Shown one piece after another: positions 10,419 through 19,584 of a stretch of 64,000 nucleotides of DNA. The notes under the pieces are model-generated. The model did no database searches, was not told where the DNA came from, and saw only the letters and a program-made list of their open reading frames with translations. The position numbers were made by a program, and so were the translations under genes. Source of the stretch: Herbaspirillum sp. 3R11 (GTDB taxonomy: Bacteria > Pseudomonadota > Gammaproteobacteria > Burkholderiales > Burkholderiaceae_D); contig NZ_SPNJ01000001.1 in assembly GCF_004563925.1 (NCBI RefSeq), forward strand, positions 310,001 through 374,000, read 5' to 3'. Positions within the stretch are counted from its first letter, which is position 1; every line of letters begins with the position of its first letter.

Positions 10419-10904
10419 GAGAGTGCCTGGTTGTCGTGTGAAAAAATCGGAAACAGCGGGATGCCGTGAATGCGCGAATGCACATTCCGGCGTATGAAAA
10501 ACATGCACATGGACGCCGGAAGCAGAAAAGTCCGGAAGCGAATTTTTTTGTTTTGCTGAGCACTCCCAGTGATACCGGGAAGGATGGTGGGAGGGCGCCT
10601 CGCTGCAAACGGCGCATGGCCGACATTGCAGATGTTTGTTTTTCCCCTGAAGCCAGCATGTAGATATTTTTAGTCAGCCTGCAAGCGTCATCGCAATGCA
10701 AGCGATTCGCTCATTTTTTAGTACGGAAATAGTAAAGCAAAAGTAACGAATGCAGCGCGGTGGAAGGAAAATAAAAAAACGGCGCAGAGGCGCCGTTTTT
10801 TCATTGAAGATGATTGGAGAGAGTCGCTGGTATCTGCGATTGCTTCGGTTGCAGCTGGCCTGATTGTTGATGAATTGATAAAAGTCTTCGGCCGGACTAT
10901 CAGA
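10419..10904. other. intergenic region upstream of the lipoprotein gene
   Basis: This 486-bp stretch holds the lipoprotein promoter region and the terminator at 10773-10802. The middle (about 10560-10640) is GC-rich with short inverted matches such as CTCCCA and TGGGAG. I see no gene and no riboswitch class I can name. Confidence 0.4.
10773..10802 (-). terminator. intrinsic terminator downstream of the chemoreceptor gene
   Basis: A stem ACGGCGC (10779-10785) with GCGCCGT (10790-10796), extended by A-T pairs, is flanked by A-runs and T-runs, so it can act in both directions. It lies about 100 nt past the end of the leftward chemoreceptor gene. Confidence 0.85.
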
Positions 10905-12629
10905 TCAGAATTGTTCCCAATCCTCATCCTTGCCGACGGTTGCCGCAACCGGTTTGGGGGCCGACGCCAAGGCAGGAACGGACGCAGCAGCAGGTTTTTT
11001 CACCTGCTTCAGCTGCGCCGGCCGCGGCGTGACGTCAACCGTGGCTTGCTTGCGTGCCAAAACGGAAGACGCTGGAGCAACCTGCTGATCCAGCTTGAAC
11101 ACACTGACCAGTTGCATCAGCTTGGCAGCCTGATCCTGCAGCGACTGAGCGGCGGCGGCTGATTGTTCCACCAGTGCGGCGTTCTGCTGCGTGGTTTCGT
11201 CGATGCTGGTGATGGCGCGGCCGACTTCGTCGATGCCCTGGCTTTGTTCCTGGCTGGCGGCGCTGATTTCGCCGACGATATCCGTTACTCGTTTTACGCT
11301 GGCGACGACTTCGGTCATGGTGGTGCCGGCTTGCTCGACCAGCTTGCTGCCGGTGTCGACCTTGGCGACGGAGTCGTCGATGAGGATCTTGATTTCCTTG
11401 GCCGCAGCCGCACTGCGCTGGGCCAGGCTGCGCACTTCGCTGGCGACCACCGCAAAGCCGCGGCCTTGTTCGCCGGCGCGGGCTGCTTCCACCGCAGCGT
11501 TCAGCGCGAGAATGTTGGTCTGGAAGGCGATGCCGTCGATCACGCCGATGATGTCGACGATCTTGCGCGACGAATCGTTGATCGAGCTCATTGTGTCGAC
11601 CACCTTGCCGACCACGGTGCCGCCGTCGACGGCGACACTCGATGCGGATACGGCAAGCTGGTTGGCCTGGCGCGCGTTGTCGGCGTTTTGGCGGACGGTG
11701 GAGGTGAGTTCTTCCATGGCCGAGGCAGTTTCCTCCAGCGAGCCGGCTTGCTGTTCGGTGCGTGCTGACAGGTCCATGTTGCCGGTGGCGATTTCACTGG
11801 AGGCGGTGGCGATGGTGTCGGTGCCTTGCCGTACCTGGCTGACGATGTTGTAGAGGTTGCTGTTCATGGTTTGCAGCGCGGACATGAGCTGGCCGGTTTC
11901 GTCGGTGGATTTGACTTCGACTTTCGTCGTGAGGTCGCCGTCGGCGACGCGACGGGCGACATCGACTGCTTCGGTCAGCGGTCGCGTGATGCTGCGCGAG
12001 ACCAGCCAGGCGACCATCGCCGACAGCAGCAAGGTGATGGCTGCGAGCGTGTTGATGATCATGCGGGCGCTGCCGGATTCGCTGCTGGCCTTGTCGCCGG
12101 CGGCGTCCATCAGGCCGCCCTGGTAGTCGAACATGGCGTCGAGCGCGATGAAGTATTTGATCTGCAGCGGCATGAACTGTTGCGGCAGGTAAGCCTTGGC
12201 TTCCTCGACCTGGCCGGCCAGCGCCAGCTTCAGGAGACCGTCGCGCACGGGGAGGTAAGCGTCGCGCGCGGTCATGGCGTCCTTGACGTAACGCTTGTCT
12301 TCGTCGGTCTTTGCAATCGTTTGCATTTGCGCGAGACTTTCATTCATCTTCTTGTCGGCGGCGGTGGCGTCGCCGACCAGGAATTTGATCTTGTCGGCAT
12401 CGCCGGTGAGCATGATGTCGCGGATATCGAGAGCGATCTTGTTGACCTGGATCTGGATGGTGTTGGCCAGCACGGTCTTGGGGTAGCGGTCCTTGGTGAT
12501 CAGGTTGATGCCGTCGTTGAGGCGGCCCAGCTGGATATTGCTGAGCGCCGTGATGGCGACCAGCAGGACGATCACGATGCCGAAGCCGATGGCCAGGCGT
12601 TGGCCGATTTTCATGTTGGCGATTTTCAT
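10905..12629 (-). CDS. methyl-accepting chemotaxis protein
   Basis: This 574-residue chemoreceptor has TM1 (about 11-33), a 4-helix-bundle ligand domain (about 35-190), TM2 (about 190-212), HAMP (about 212-265) and a long cytoplasmic signalling coiled coil. The hairpin tip reads [20 protein letters not shown]...[21 protein letters not shown]. The protein ends in DWEQF, like the CheR/CheB-tethering pentapeptides (NWETF) of major chemoreceptors, so it is probably a high-abundance, adaptation-competent receptor. ATG 12629 follows AAAGG and gives [16 protein letters not shown]; the ligand is unknown. Confidence 0.95.
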   Translation of the reverse strand: MKIANMKIGQRLAIGFGIVIVLLVAITALSNIQLGRLNDGINLITKDRYPKTVLANTIQIQVNKIALDIRDIMLTGDADKIKFLVGDATAADKKMNESLAQMQTIAKTDEDKRYVKDAMTARDAYLPVRDGLLKLALAGQVEEAKAYLPQQFMPLQIKYFIALDAMFDYQGGLMDAAGDKASSESGSARMIINTLAAITLLLSAMVAWLVSRSITRPLTEAVDVARRVADGDLTTKVEVKSTDETGQLMSALQTMNSNLYNIVSQVRQGTDTIATASSEIATGNMDLSARTEQQAGSLEETASAMEELTSTVRQNADNARQANQLAVSASSVAVDGGTVVGKVVDTMSSINDSSRKIVDIIGVIDGIAFQTNILALNAAVEAARAGEQGRGFAVVASEVRSLAQRSAAAAKEIKILIDDSVAKVDTGSKLVEQAGTTMTEVVASVKRVTDIVGEISAASQEQSQGIDEVGRAITSIDETTQQNAALVEQSAAAAQSLQDQAAKLMQLVSVFKLDQQVAPASSVLARKQATVDVTPRPAQLKQVKKPAAASVPALASAPKPVAATVGKDEDWEQF

Positions 12630-12843
12630 GGGGATACCTTTGCTGTTCAGTGGACTGCGAAACATTGCGCCAGTCATGTGTGGCGTTACCTAAAAGGCAA
12701 TTCTCATGCCAGTGTTCTAAGCATTTCCACCGTGCAATTATGTCGACGGCGCATGGCAAAACATTCCGGGCTGCTCGGGTGGGAGCGGGCCGGAATGTCG
12801 TTTTTTTTGTTTTTGATTAGTGGTGCTTGCTGCTTACTGCATG

Positions 12844-14205
12844 TCAGTTTGCTGCGTCCGCCAGCTCAAATGCCAGCGTGTTATGGCGCTCGATGACGGA
12901 TCCGAGATCGATTGTTGTGCATTGACCTTCACGTACGATCACGCGGCCATTGATGACGCTGTAGGACACGTTGGCCGGCGTGCAGAACACCAGCGCGGCG
13001 ACCGGGTCGTGCAGCGCGCCGGCGAAACCGATCTGATCCAGTTTGAACATCACGACGTCGGCCGACATGCCCGGCTTCAGTGCGCCGATGTCGTCGCGGT
13101 TCAATACCTTGGCGCCGCCGAGGGTGGCGATTTCCAGCGCCTGTCGTGCGGTCATGGCGTCCGGGCCGAAGCCGACGCGTTGCAGCAGCATGGCTTGGCG
13201 CACTTCACCGAGCATATGGGCGCCGTCGTTGGAGGCGCTGCCGTCGACGCCGAGACCGACCGGGACGCCGGCATCGATCATCTTGCGGATCGGGGCGATG
13301 CCGGAGGCCAGGCGCATGTTGGAACAGGGACAGTGCGCCACGCCGGTGCCGGTGCGGGCGAACAGGGCTATGCCGTGGTCGTCGAGTTGGACGCAGTGCG
13401 CATGCCAGACGTCGTGGCCGACCCAGCCGCAGTCTTCGGCGTATTCGGCCGGCGTCATGTTGAATTTCTCGCGGCTGTAGGCGATGTCGTTGACGTTTTC
13501 GGCGAGGTGGGTGTGCAGCGAGACTTTGTAGCTGCGCGCCATGTCGGCCGCTTCGCGCATGAGGTCGCGCGAGACCGAGAACGGCGAACAGGGCGCGACC
13601 ACGATGCGTTGCATGGCGTGGCGGCTGTGGTCGTGGTAGGTCTCGATCAGGCGCTGGGTGTCGCGCAGGATGTCTTTTTCATCTTCCACCACGCGGTCCG
13701 GCGGCAGGCCGCCTTTGGACTGGCCGACGCTCATCGCGCCGCGCGCGCCGTGGAAGCGCATGCCGATTTCCTGCGCGGCTTCGATGCTGTCGTCGAGACG
13801 GGTCTTGTTTGGATAAATATAGAGGTGGTCGCTGCTGGTGGTGCAGCCGGAGAGGATCAGTTCGGCCATCGCGGTGAGCGTGGAGACCTTGATCATTTCC
13901 GGTGTCAGGCCGGCCCAGATGGGGTAGAGGTTGGTGAGCCAGTTGAACAGTTCGCCGTCTTGCGCGGCGGGGATCACGCGCGTGAGGCTTTGGTACATGT
14001 GGTGGTGGGTGTTGATCAGGCCGGGCAGCACCACGTGGTTGGTTGCGTCGATTACCTCGTCGGCGGTTTGGGGGAGGTCTGCGGTTTGGCCTACTTGTTC
14101 GATTACGTTGTTGCGGATGAAGAGGGCGCCGTTTTTGATTTCTTCTCTGGTGTCGTTCATTGTTACTACGACGGTGGCGTTTTTGATTAATAGGGTTTTG
14201 GTCAT
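12844..14205 (-). CDS. 8-oxoguanine deaminase-like amidohydrolase (TRZ/ATZ family)
   Basis: This 453-residue metal-dependent hydrolase has HxH ligands in NTHHHMYQSLTRVIPAAQDG near residue 66, a later His in SLHTHLAEN near 230, His in HAHCVQLDDHG near 272, and Asp in GLGVDGSASNDGAHM near 320. The N-terminal signature continues ELFNWLTNLYPIWAGLTPE, typical of the 8-oxoguanine deaminase group; guanine or isocytosine deamination is the alternative. It is co-oriented with uraD-allC but separated by repeat copy C. Its first 200 bp are skewed (left of C about 71% G+T on the plus strand). Confidence 0.85.
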   Translation of the reverse strand: MTKTLLIKNATVVVTMNDTREEIKNGALFIRNNVIEQVGQTADLPQTADEVIDATNHVVLPGLINTHHHMYQSLTRVIPAAQDGELFNWLTNLYPIWAGLTPEMIKVSTLTAMAELILSGCTTSSDHLYIYPNKTRLDDSIEAAQEIGMRFHGARGAMSVGQSKGGLPPDRVVEDEKDILRDTQRLIETYHDHSRHAMQRIVVAPCSPFSVSRDLMREAADMARSYKVSLHTHLAENVNDIAYSREKFNMTPAEYAEDCGWVGHDVWHAHCVQLDDHGIALFARTGTGVAHCPCSNMRLASGIAPIRKMIDAGVPVGLGVDGSASNDGAHMLGEVRQAMLLQRVGFGPDAMTARQALEIATLGGAKVLNRDDIGALKPGMSADVVMFKLDQIGFAGALHDPVAALVFCTPANVSYSVINGRVIVREGQCTTIDLGSVIERHNTLAFELADAAN

Positions 14206-14299
14206 TTGGGACTCACTGGGTTGTGTTTGGTGTTGGGTGTTGATTCGGCGCGGGTGATAGTGGAGTCCCTTTTAAACCCTATTAACGCTTTGCCTGGCT

Positions 14300-14629
14300 T
14301 TGTTGATTGTTTCTTTTTTGTTGCGTGTGTCGGTAGCTAATTCTGTTTTCTCTTCGGTCGACCGTGCCGGGGGTAGCCCGGCGGCTACTCACTTTCTTTG
14401 CTTCGCCAAAGAAAGTAAGCAAAGAAAGGCGACCGCGATTCGCCGCCCCGCTTTGCGGGGTTCCCGTTGGTGCCGCACTCAAATCGGGAAGGGAAACAAA
14501 CTCGCTTCGCTCAGACAAGTTTCCCTTCTTTATCCGATTTGTGCGCGTCCCCAACGGCGACTCATAAGCGGAATTCTTTTTTTCGGCTCGCTTCGCATTG
14601 CCTTGGGTTACTCGCCTTCGGCATCGTGC
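14300..14629 (+). repeat. multi-hairpin repeat, copy C (single copy)
   Basis: Boundaries are approximate. The hairpin at 14391-14416 is identical to that of copy A; the CCCCG/CGGGG hairpin and the AAATCGG (14481-14487) to CCGATTT (14534-14540) stem-loop follow. The inner and 3' modules are of the A type (CTCATAAGCGG). The GC-rich first stem (GGGGGTAGCCCGG) resembles copies B and E. It has no inverted partner and separates the 8-oxoguanine deaminase-like gene from uraD-allC. Confidence 0.9.
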
Positions 14630-14647
14630 TGCTAGGCTGCTTGCTTT

Positions 14648-16417
14648 TTAAACCTTCGCCTTAAAATTCCGCAAGAAATCCAACAGGATCTGCGCTGACA
14701 CTTCGGCGTCATCCGCCGTCATCGTCTCCAACGGATTGTGGCTGATGCCGCCGTTGCCGCAGCGTGTGAACAGCATGGCGACATCGGTCATCTTGGCGAT
14801 GGTCATGGCGTCGTGGCCTGCGCCGGAGGCGAGTTCGAATGGTTTGACGCCGGCGCGTTCGGTGGCGGCGGCGAGTTGGTTCATCAGCCAGTGCGCGCAG
14901 GGCGCGGCCGGGGCGGAGACGGTCTTTTCGATGGTAACGTCGACGCTGCGGCGTTGGCTGATTTCTTCGATCTTCTTGAGCACATCTTCGACCGCCGCAT
15001 CGCGGATGTCGTCTGCGGCAGCGCGGATGTCGAGCGATAGCACGCACGCGCCGGGGATGACGTTGGTGGAGCCGTTGGGGACTTGCAACTGGCCGACGGT
15101 GCCGACCAATGAAGCATGCTGGTCCTGGCCGCAACGCTGCTCGACGTAGAGGATGATTTCTGCAGCGGCGGCGGCGGCGTCCTTGCGCATGCTCATCGGC
15201 GTGGTGCCGGCGTGGCTGGCGACGCCTTTGAGGTTGACCAGGTAGCGCGAGCTGCCGGCGATCGAGGTGACGATGCCGACCGGGAGGTCGCGGTTGAGCA
15301 GGACCGGGCCTTGTTCGATGTGGACTTCGACGTAGCCGAGCAGGTCGGACGGGTCGCGTGCGATCTTCGGAATCGCGGTGACGTCGTGGCCGGCTTGCGT
15401 GAGCACGTCGCGCATGCTGACGCCGTCGCGGTCGGTGAGGTTGAGCAGGTTGAGGTCGAACTGGCCGATGATGGCGTTGCTGCCCAGGAAGGTGCTCTTG
15501 AAGCGCACGCCTTCTTCTTCCGAGAAACCGATGATCTCGAAATGGAAGGGCAGGGTTTCGCCTTTTTCATGCAAATGCTTGACGATGGCGATCGGCAGCA
15601 GGATGCCTTCGCGGCCGTCGTACTTGCCGCCGTTGCGCACCGTGTCGTAGTGCGAGCCCGTCATCAGGGTCTTGGCCTGCGGGTCGGTCGAGAGGTAGCG
15701 GCCGACTACGTTGCCGACCGCGTCGATGTGGGCGTGCATGCCCGCTTCGCGCATCCAGTGGGCGATCTGGTCGGCGGTGCGGCGGTGCGCGTCGGTCATG
15801 AAGGTGCAGGTCAGGGCGCCTTCGTCTTCGCTCCAGGAGCCGATTTCTTCGGCCCATTCCATGATGGTGGCGCCGATGGCCGGGGTGTAGCCGAGCAGGT
15901 CGTTGATGCGCATTTCGGCAATGCGGCCGATCTGACGCAGCGCTTCGCGCAGTTCGTCTTCGGGCTGATTGCGCAGGCGGCGGGTGAAGGTGGTGATGAT
16001 TTGCTGGCGCGTCAGGCCCTTGCCGGTGGCGCCCTTGACCGCGAGGATGAAGGGGAAACCGAATTTGGCGTTGTAATCGCCGTTGAGCTTTTGCAGCGTA
16101 GCGAACTCTTCCGGCGTGCACAGGTTGAGGCCGGCCTTGGCTTGCTCGCCGGTGGACTCGGCGGTCAGCTCGCCGGCGATGGCGGCTTTGCCTGCCAGCT
16201 CGGGGTGGGCGCGGATCAGGCCCAGTTGTTCTGCGCGCTCGGCGCCGGTGACCACGCCTTGCAGCGCCTGCTTCAGGGCCGTGATGTTGGCGAAGGGGCC
16301 GAGCTTGGCTGCCCGTTCGGGAATCCATGGCGAGTGCTCGTAGATCCCGTGCAGGGTGTTGACGAAAGCCGGTACGTCGCGCGCGGCGCTGCCGTTCAAT
16401 TGTTCTAGTGTGGTCAT
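14648..16417 (-). CDS. fused OHCU decarboxylase / allantoate amidohydrolase
   Basis: This 589-residue protein joins two purine-catabolic enzymes. Residues about 1-175 are UraD-like: IRAHPELAGKAA with the catalytic His at 71, then YNAKFGFPFILAVKG. Residues about 180-589 are an M20-family allantoate amidohydrolase (AllC-like): GSHYDTVRNGG, FSEEEGVRF, GVASHAGTTPMSMRKDA, SGAGHDAMT and GNGGISHNPLE carry the metal and substrate residues. The two act before and after allantoinase, so they are not consecutive. ATG 16417 is chosen over an upstream TTG. It lies downstream of the permease on the same strand. Confidence 0.92.
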   Translation of the reverse strand: MTTLEQLNGSAARDVPAFVNTLHGIYEHSPWIPERAAKLGPFANITALKQALQGVVTGAERAEQLGLIRAHPELAGKAAIAGELTAESTGEQAKAGLNLCTPEEFATLQKLNGDYNAKFGFPFILAVKGATGKGLTRQQIITTFTRRLRNQPEDELREALRQIGRIAEMRINDLLGYTPAIGATIMEWAEEIGSWSEDEGALTCTFMTDAHRRTADQIAHWMREAGMHAHIDAVGNVVGRYLSTDPQAKTLMTGSHYDTVRNGGKYDGREGILLPIAIVKHLHEKGETLPFHFEIIGFSEEEGVRFKSTFLGSNAIIGQFDLNLLNLTDRDGVSMRDVLTQAGHDVTAIPKIARDPSDLLGYVEVHIEQGPVLLNRDLPVGIVTSIAGSSRYLVNLKGVASHAGTTPMSMRKDAAAAAAEIILYVEQRCGQDQHASLVGTVGQLQVPNGSTNVIPGACVLSLDIRAAADDIRDAAVEDVLKKIEEISQRRSVDVTIEKTVSAPAAPCAHWLMNQLAAATERAGVKPFELASGAGHDAMTIAKMTDVAMLFTRCGNGGISHNPLETMTADDAEVSAQILLDFLRNFKAKV

Positions 16418-16501
16418 CGTGATACCTGTTGCCAATAAATACGGATGGTTGCTTGTGTTTGTTGCTGTTTCTGCTGGTTGTTTCTTTTGTTTCTGCTGCT
16501 G

Positions 16502-16527
16502 CGACAGGACGGTATGCCGTCCTGTCG
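16502..16527. other. perfect 11-bp hairpin between permease and uraD-allC, no T-run
   Basis: CGACAGGACGG (16502-16512) pairs with CCGTCCTGTCG (16517-16527) across TATG. It starts 12 nt after the permease stop in the leftward operon and has no T-tract, so it more likely marks a processed or stabilised 3' end than a full terminator. Confidence 0.5.
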
Positions 16528-16538
16528 TATTTCAATTG

Positions 16539-17933
16539 TCAGTGATCGGAACTCTGTGCCGCCGCCAACGCATAGTTGGCGACTTCATCATCACTGCCGC
16601 GGCCGTTGAAGAACACATTCAACACGACCGCCATGGTGGATGCAAGCAATATGCCACTATGGAAGATAGTGGACAAGAAGCCGGGCATCTTGTCAAAGAA
16701 GGTCGGCGCGACGATCGGGATCATGCCCACGCCGATGCTGATGGCGACGATGAACAGGTTGTTGCGGTTGGTGTTGAAATCGACCTTGGCCAGGATCTTG
16801 ATCCCGGTCGCGGCCACCATGCCGAACATCACGATGCCGGCGCCGCCCAGCACGAATTGCGGGATCGATGCGGCTACGTGCGCCATTTTGGGGAACAGGC
16901 CGAACGCCGCCAGGATCACGCCGGCGGCGACGCAGACATAGCGGCTGCGGATGCCGGTGACGCCGACCAGACCGACGTTCTGCGAGAACGAGGTGTACGG
17001 GAAGGTGTTGAAGACGCCGCCGATCACCGTGCCCAGGCCGTCCACGCGCAGACCGCGCGCCAGCGTCTTGTCGTCGACTTTCTTCTCGACGATGTCGCCC
17101 AGCGCCATGAACATGCCGGTCGATTCGATCATGGTGACGATCATGACCAGGCACATGCTGATGATGGAGCCGACGTCGAACTGCGGCCAGCCGTAGTGGA
17201 ACGGTTTGATCACGGCGAACCATTCCGTTGCGCCGAGACCGTCAAAGTTGATCTTGCCCAGCGATAAGGCGATGACGAAGCCGACGATCATGCCCATCAG
17301 CACCGAGATGTTGGCGATGAAGCCTTTGACATATTTGGTGATGAGCAGGATGGAGACGAGGACCACGGCGGCGATCGACAGGCTCAGCGGCGAGCCGTAA
17401 TCGGGATTCGGGATCTTGACGAAGACGCCGTCGATCAATTTGCCGATGATGGGTTGACCACCGGCCGCCCAGTTGATGCCGACGCCCATCAGCGATACGC
17501 CGATGACCGTGATGACGGTGCCGGTCACCACCGGCGGGAAGTAGCGCATGAGCTTGCTCATGTAGGGCGAGGCCAGCATGCAGAATATCCCTGACGCGAT
17601 GACGGCCCCGTAGATATGCAGGATGCTCAGCGAAGGATTGTTGGCCATGGCGACCATCGGCCCGACGGCGGCGAAGGTGACGCCCATCATCACCGGCATG
17701 CGGATGCCGAACTTCCAGATGCCGAGGCTCTGGATGATGGTGACCAGGCCGCAGCAGAACAGGTCGGCGCTGATCAGGTAAGCGATTTCGGATTTTGGCA
17801 GGTTTAGGGCACCGCCGACGATGAGCGGTACTGCGATGGCGCCGGCATACATCACGAGTACGTGTTGCATGCCCAGCGCGGCAAGTTTGAGTATCGGCAG
17901 TCTTTCGTCCACCGGATGTGTTTGGGTTGTCAT
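16539..17933 (-). CDS. NCS2-family xanthine/urate permease
   Basis: This 464-residue inner-membrane protein has about 14 hydrophobic segments. Nucleobase-cation symporter-2 signatures are present: LGMQHVLVMYAGAIAVPLIVGG in TM1, MMGVTFAAVGPM in TM3, TMIESTGMFMALGDI in TM8, and SQNVGLVGVTGIRSRYV, the NAT/NCS2 motif before TM10. The family carries xanthine, uric acid or uracil with protons; the neighbouring PuuD and UraD-AllC favour urate or xanthine. ATG 17933 follows TTGGAGACAG. It is the first gene of the leftward permease-uraD/allC unit. Confidence 0.92.
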   Translation of the reverse strand: MTTQTHPVDERLPILKLAALGMQHVLVMYAGAIAVPLIVGGALNLPKSEIAYLISADLFCCGLVTIIQSLGIWKFGIRMPVMMGVTFAAVGPMVAMANNPSLSILHIYGAVIASGIFCMLASPYMSKLMRYFPPVVTGTVITVIGVSLMGVGINWAAGGQPIIGKLIDGVFVKIPNPDYGSPLSLSIAAVVLVSILLITKYVKGFIANISVLMGMIVGFVIALSLGKINFDGLGATEWFAVIKPFHYGWPQFDVGSIISMCLVMIVTMIESTGMFMALGDIVEKKVDDKTLARGLRVDGLGTVIGGVFNTFPYTSFSQNVGLVGVTGIRSRYVCVAAGVILAAFGLFPKMAHVAASIPQFVLGGAGIVMFGMVAATGIKILAKVDFNTNRNNLFIVAISIGVGMIPIVAPTFFDKMPGFLSTIFHSGILLASTMAVVLNVFFNGRGSDDEVANYALAAAQSSDH

Positions 17934-18163
17934 GGCTGTCTCCAAGTTTTTATATGGAGACCGTCGCAAGTTGAATGCTGGATCCGACTTGCTGCGGCCT
18001 CTCGTCAAGTCCTTGCAGAAGGGTGCAGATTCTGAGCAGGATCCTCCGTACAGGCTTGTGGGCCGATACTAAAGTAAATCACTCAGTCCAATATATAGGT
18101 CAGCCAATACTCGTTTTCTGAATGTGGATATAAGCAACTCGATGCTGATGTTGCCCGAAAGCC

Positions 18164-19099
18164 TTAGTTGACAAGCATTTTCGCCGCTGCGCTGACCTGT
18201 GCACGCAGCCATTTATGCTCGGTCGCCTGATGGACGCGTTCATGCCACAACTGATAAAAACGCAGCGGCGGAAACTTGATCGGTACGCTGTAACTCTTCA
18301 GCGACAAGGTCTTTTCATAGAAGCTGGCGAACTGCTGGCCGGCGCTCAGCACCAGGTCGGTTTGCGCCACCATGTAAGGCAGCATGCGGAAGTGCGCCGA
18401 CTCCACCACGACGTTGCGATGCAGGTTCTGCTTTTCGAGGAAGGTGTCGATGGTGCCGTGGTAGCCGGGCAAGATCTGCGACGGCGCCGCGTGCGGCAGG
18501 GTCAGGTAATCCTCGATGGTCATGGCGTCCTTGGCGGTGCGCTTGGCATAGGCGCAATCGGAACGCATCAGGCAGACGATGGGGTCGTCGAACAGCTTGG
18601 ACAAATGCAGATGCGGCGGCGGCTCGTCCCAGTTGGCGATGACGAGGTCGAGTTCGCCGTCCGACAGCAGGCGTACGTAATCGGTCTCGGGGCCGAGCGC
18701 ATGGATCACGATATGGCTCTTGGGCGACTCGCGGCGCAGGCGCGCGATGACCTCGGTGAAGAAGGGCGTGTTCATGTAATCCGGCGCGGCGATGTGGAAG
18801 GTGCGTGCTTCTTCCTGCGGCACGAAGGCGGTTTTGGGCACGAACAGGCGCTCGGTTTCGTCGAGGATGCGCTTGGCCGGTTTCAGCAGGCTCTCGCCGT
18901 GCTGGGTCGGCACCATGCCGCGTGCGCCGCGCACCAGCAGCGGATCGCCGGTGAGTTCGCGCAGCTTGCGCAGCGAGGCCGAGATCGACGGCTGCGGCTG
19001 GTTGAGTTTAAGGGCGACGCGCGAGACGTTCTTTTCGCACAGCAACAGATAGAGAATGCGGATCAGGTGGATATCGAGATGGTCTGGCAGCCTGGACAT
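18164..19099 (-). CDS. LysR-family regulator of the purine-catabolic genes (inferred)
   Basis: This 311-residue LysR protein has its DNA-binding domain at about 1-65 (HLIRILYLLLCEKNVSRVALKLNQPQPSISASLRKLRE) and an effector domain in the remainder. It resembles the NodD/LinR-like branch rather than the LysR gene at 583-1491. ATG 19099 is preceded by CGGAGACA. It sits between the xanthine/urate permease (same strand) and puuD (divergent), so control of both is the natural guess. The 485-bp gap to puuD is unusually long. Confidence 0.88.
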   Translation of the reverse strand: MSRLPDHLDIHLIRILYLLLCEKNVSRVALKLNQPQPSISASLRKLRELTGDPLLVRGARGMVPTQHGESLLKPAKRILDETERLFVPKTAFVPQEEARTFHIAAPDYMNTPFFTEVIARLRRESPKSHIVIHALGPETDYVRLLSDGELDLVIANWDEPPPHLHLSKLFDDPIVCLMRSDCAYAKRTAKDAMTIEDYLTLPHAAPSQILPGYHGTIDTFLEKQNLHRNVVVESAHFRMLPYMVAQTDLVLSAGQQFASFYEKTLSLKSYSVPIKFPPLRFYQLWHERVHQATEHKWLRAQVSAAAKMLVN

Positions 19100-19584
19100 G
19101 ATTGTCTCCGGGTAACTGGTAAAGCGAGGCGGGCGTCTGCGCAGGGCGCGCTGAACTGCCTTCTTACCCGTGGAGGGTGGCCGCACGTTGTTGATGTTAT
19201 GAAAAGTCTCTGGTTATATTTTTTGGCGTATAGAGCTTCCCACATAACCTGATCATTGTTGTATATGAATATGCGTATGTCAAATATAAGATGCTGGCAA
19301 TGTTTTAAAGAGCCAACACGTTTATCGTTCCAGCATCCCGGTCGCACCGTCAGTGCGCAGGCTGCGACTGAGAAAAATAACAGATGGCAATCGCCATCGA
19401 GGTCGTCGCGGCAGCAGGTAACGAGGATTTACGCAGAGGCAGGAGACGCTCTGCGCAAGTCTTCTTATTTATCCGGAGCATGTGTTTTTACATTGCATCG
19501 GATCGACCGTTTTGTGATCTGAGGCCCGGCCTCGCTCACCTGAAGCGCCCGCAGTGGCAGGTGAGGAACAAACGTGGGGAAGAC
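19100..19584. other. divergent promoter region between lysR and puuD
   Basis: This 485-bp non-coding stretch is AT-rich at 19200-19300, where a candidate promoter for the LysR gene lies, and GC-rich towards puuD. Open frames on the plus strand extend into it from puuD, but their translation is low in conserved character and the PuuD family starts at 19585. No known RNA was recognised. Confidence 0.45.
19255..19283 (-). promoter_or_regulatory. candidate sigma-70 promoter for the LysR gene
   Basis: On the minus strand TTGACA (19278-19283) is followed after 17 nt by AACAAT (19255-19260), pointing at the LysR gene that starts at 19099. The -35 is perfect and the -10 weak, as expected for an autoregulated gene. 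Confidence 0.35.

Noticed and set aside
10560-10640. Possible riboswitch upstream of the lipoprotein gene
   Set aside because: GC-rich with short inverted matches, but no core of a riboswitch class I know could be matched.
14282-14554. Small open frames inside the repeat copies (for example 5414-5617, 14300-14635, 22377-22919, 22973-23272)
   Set aside because: They follow the repeat on both strands and differ between copies by frame changes; conservation follows hairpins, not codons.
19384-19584. Longer PuuD start with 67 extra N-terminal residues
   Set aside because: The extra part is Arg-rich and not membrane-like; the conserved protein and ribosome site begin at 19585.
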